This document shows, piece by piece, positions 5,263 to 6,233 of a stretch of 6,233 nucleotides of DNA; positions within the stretch are counted from its first letter, which is position 1, and each line of letters starts with the position of its first letter. A model generated the notes under the pieces. That model searched no databases. It was not told the origin of the DNA and saw nothing but the letters and a program-made list of their open reading frames with translations. The position numbers were made by a program, and so were the translations under genes. Source of the stretch: an uncultured Erysipelotrichaceae bacterium (GTDB lineage Bacteria > Bacillota_I > Bacilli_A > Erysipelotrichales > Coprobacillaceae); NCBI GenBank assembly GCA_900544435.1, contig UQVG01000126.1, positions 1 through 6,233 of the forward strand, given 5' to 3'.

Positions 5263-6233
5263 TTAACACAAATAGATGAAATACATCACATAAACAAATA
5301 ACATTAAAATACCACCTATTCTATTTAACTCATGACGATGAATCGTTAAAAGCCATAATAAACATCCACTTCCTATAGCTACAAATGTATCTACAATAAA
5401 TTTACTTTCAAAAGGTACTGGACAAATTAAAGAAACACCTCCAGCAATAAATAAAATATTAAAAATATTGCTTCCTACAATATTTCCAATCGCAATGCCC
5501 GCATGATCTTTTCTAGCAGCCTGTAAAGAAGTTACCAATTCAGGTAAAGATGTTCCAAAAGCAACGATTGTTAAACCGATGAATCTTTGAGATAAATGTA
5601 ATTTATAAGCTATTTGAATAGCTGCTTTAACAGCCAATTGACTACCAATAATGACAAAAAAGATTCCTAAAACAATCAAAAACACACACCCTAAAAAAGA
5701 GTATTGTGGAGATACTTCCTCTTCGCTTTCTTTTTGAGATAACCAAAATAAGTAAAGTAAATAAAGGATAAACATAAATATTAAAATAAATCCTTCTTGA
5801 ATTGATACAACTTGTTGACTTCTTCCAAAAATTAGTAAAACAATACTGGAAAGCAACATATAAGGAATCTCAATCAATAATGTTGATTTTTCAATCTTTA
5901 TTTTTGTAATCAAAGCACTCATCCCTAAAACAATCAAAATATTTAAAATATTACTTCCTACAACATTCCCAATGGTAATACCTGCATTTCCTTTTAATCC
6001 GGCCACTAATGAAACAGCTGCTTCTGGTAAACTGGTTCCCATCGCACAAATCGTCAATCCGATAACTAATTGAGAAACATGAAAAATACTTGCTAGTGAA
6101 GAAGCACCATCTACAAACCAATCTGCTCCTTTCACTAAAACAAAAAATCCTGCTATAACAGCAATACCACCAAGCCTTGGCATTGGTTTTTTATTTACTC
6201 TTCTGTCGTTTGGAACATCTATAGCTCCATATT
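5263..6233 (-). CDS. CaCA-family Na+/Ca2+ exchanger fused to a WecA/TagO-like N-terminal motif (5' end off window)
   Basis: A cation/Ca2+ exchanger with ten expected membrane helices. From ATG 6183 (306 aa) both alpha-repeats are complete: GTSLPE (49-54) with GNVVGSNILNI (72-82), and GTSLPE (210-215) with GNIVGSNIFNI (233-243). They are joined by an acidic linker KESEEEVS (151-158). The segment IAVIAGFFVLVKGADWFVDGAS is CaCA helix 1, so ATG 6183 would give a nearly full-length exchanger. However, no ribosome site precedes that ATG, and the frame stays open for 16 more codons to the edge, reading YGAIDVPNDRRVNKKP and continuing MPRLGGIA. That is the cytoplasmic-loop signature (D-x-P-N-x-R-x-x-x-x-K-x-x-P-R-x-G-G) of WecA/TagO/MraY-type polyprenyl-phosphate glycosyl-1-phosphate transferases. 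The window therefore shows an in-frame junction. It may be a real fusion or deletion scar, or an assembly chimera. Transported ions are inferred from the family. Confidence 0.88.
   Translation of the reverse strand, partial: YGAIDVPNDRRVNKKPMPRLGGIAVIAGFFVLVKGADWFVDGASSLASIFHVSQLVIGLTICAMGTSLPEAAVSLVAGLKGNAGITIGNVVGSNILNILIVLGMSALITKIKIEKSTLLIEIPYMLLSSIVLLIFGRSQQVVSIQEGFILIFMFILYLLYLFWLSQKESEEEVSPQYSFLGCVFLIVLGIFFVIIGSQLAVKAAIQIAYKLHLSQRFIGLTIVAFGTSLPELVTSLQAARKDHAGIAIGNIVGSNIFNILFIAGGVSLICPVPFESKFIVDTFVAIGSGCLLWLLTIHRHELNRIGGILMLFVYVMYFIYLC

Overview
This is a very AT-rich window (roughly 30% G+C by eye) in which every gene lies on the minus strand, so transcription runs from the right edge to the left. 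The gene set (SpoIVA, SpmA, SpmB, a DacB-type carboxypeptidase) points to an endospore-forming low-GC Firmicute. The base composition, short intergenic gaps and divergent but complete sporulation proteins would suit Erysipelotrichia (Coprobacillus/Catenibacterium-like gut bacteria). That placement is an inference.

Layout in order of transcription. (1) 6233-5263: a CaCA-family cation/Ca2+ exchanger whose frame stays open to the right edge. The 16 codons before its only good in-window ATG, together with the first residues after it, spell the N-terminal signature of a WecA/TagO/MraY-type polyprenyl-phosphate sugar-phosphate transferase, so the window seems to capture a fusion junction. (2) 5225-3184: dacB, spmA and spmB, the last two each overlapping the gene before by 8 nt, which is a tightly coupled sporulation module. 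(3) 3148-1676: spoIVA, the spore-coat basement-layer ATPase, 35 nt after spmB. (4) 1584-1312: the histone-like protein HU, with its own near-consensus sigma-A promoter and a terminator whose hairpin begins inside its last codons. (5) 1253-540: a YugP-type membrane zinc metallopeptidase, followed by a terminator. (6) 479 to the left edge: a TseB/YpmB-like (DUF5590) single-pass protein with its own promoter, cut only at its extreme C-terminus.

How the genes fit together: DacB, SpmA and SpmB act on spore cortex peptidoglycan and core dehydration, while SpoIVA anchors the coat to the outer forespore membrane. In Bacillus subtilis dacB-spmA-spmB form one operon and spoIVA-hbs are neighbours at a different locus. 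Here the two blocks are joined. HU, YugP and the TseB-like protein are vegetative functions separated by terminators and promoters.

Starts were set from ribosome binding sites: HU, YugP and SpoIVA all begin slightly downstream of the longest possible reading frame. There is no gene-free stretch over 300 bases, and I see no RNA gene, mobile element or CRISPR array.
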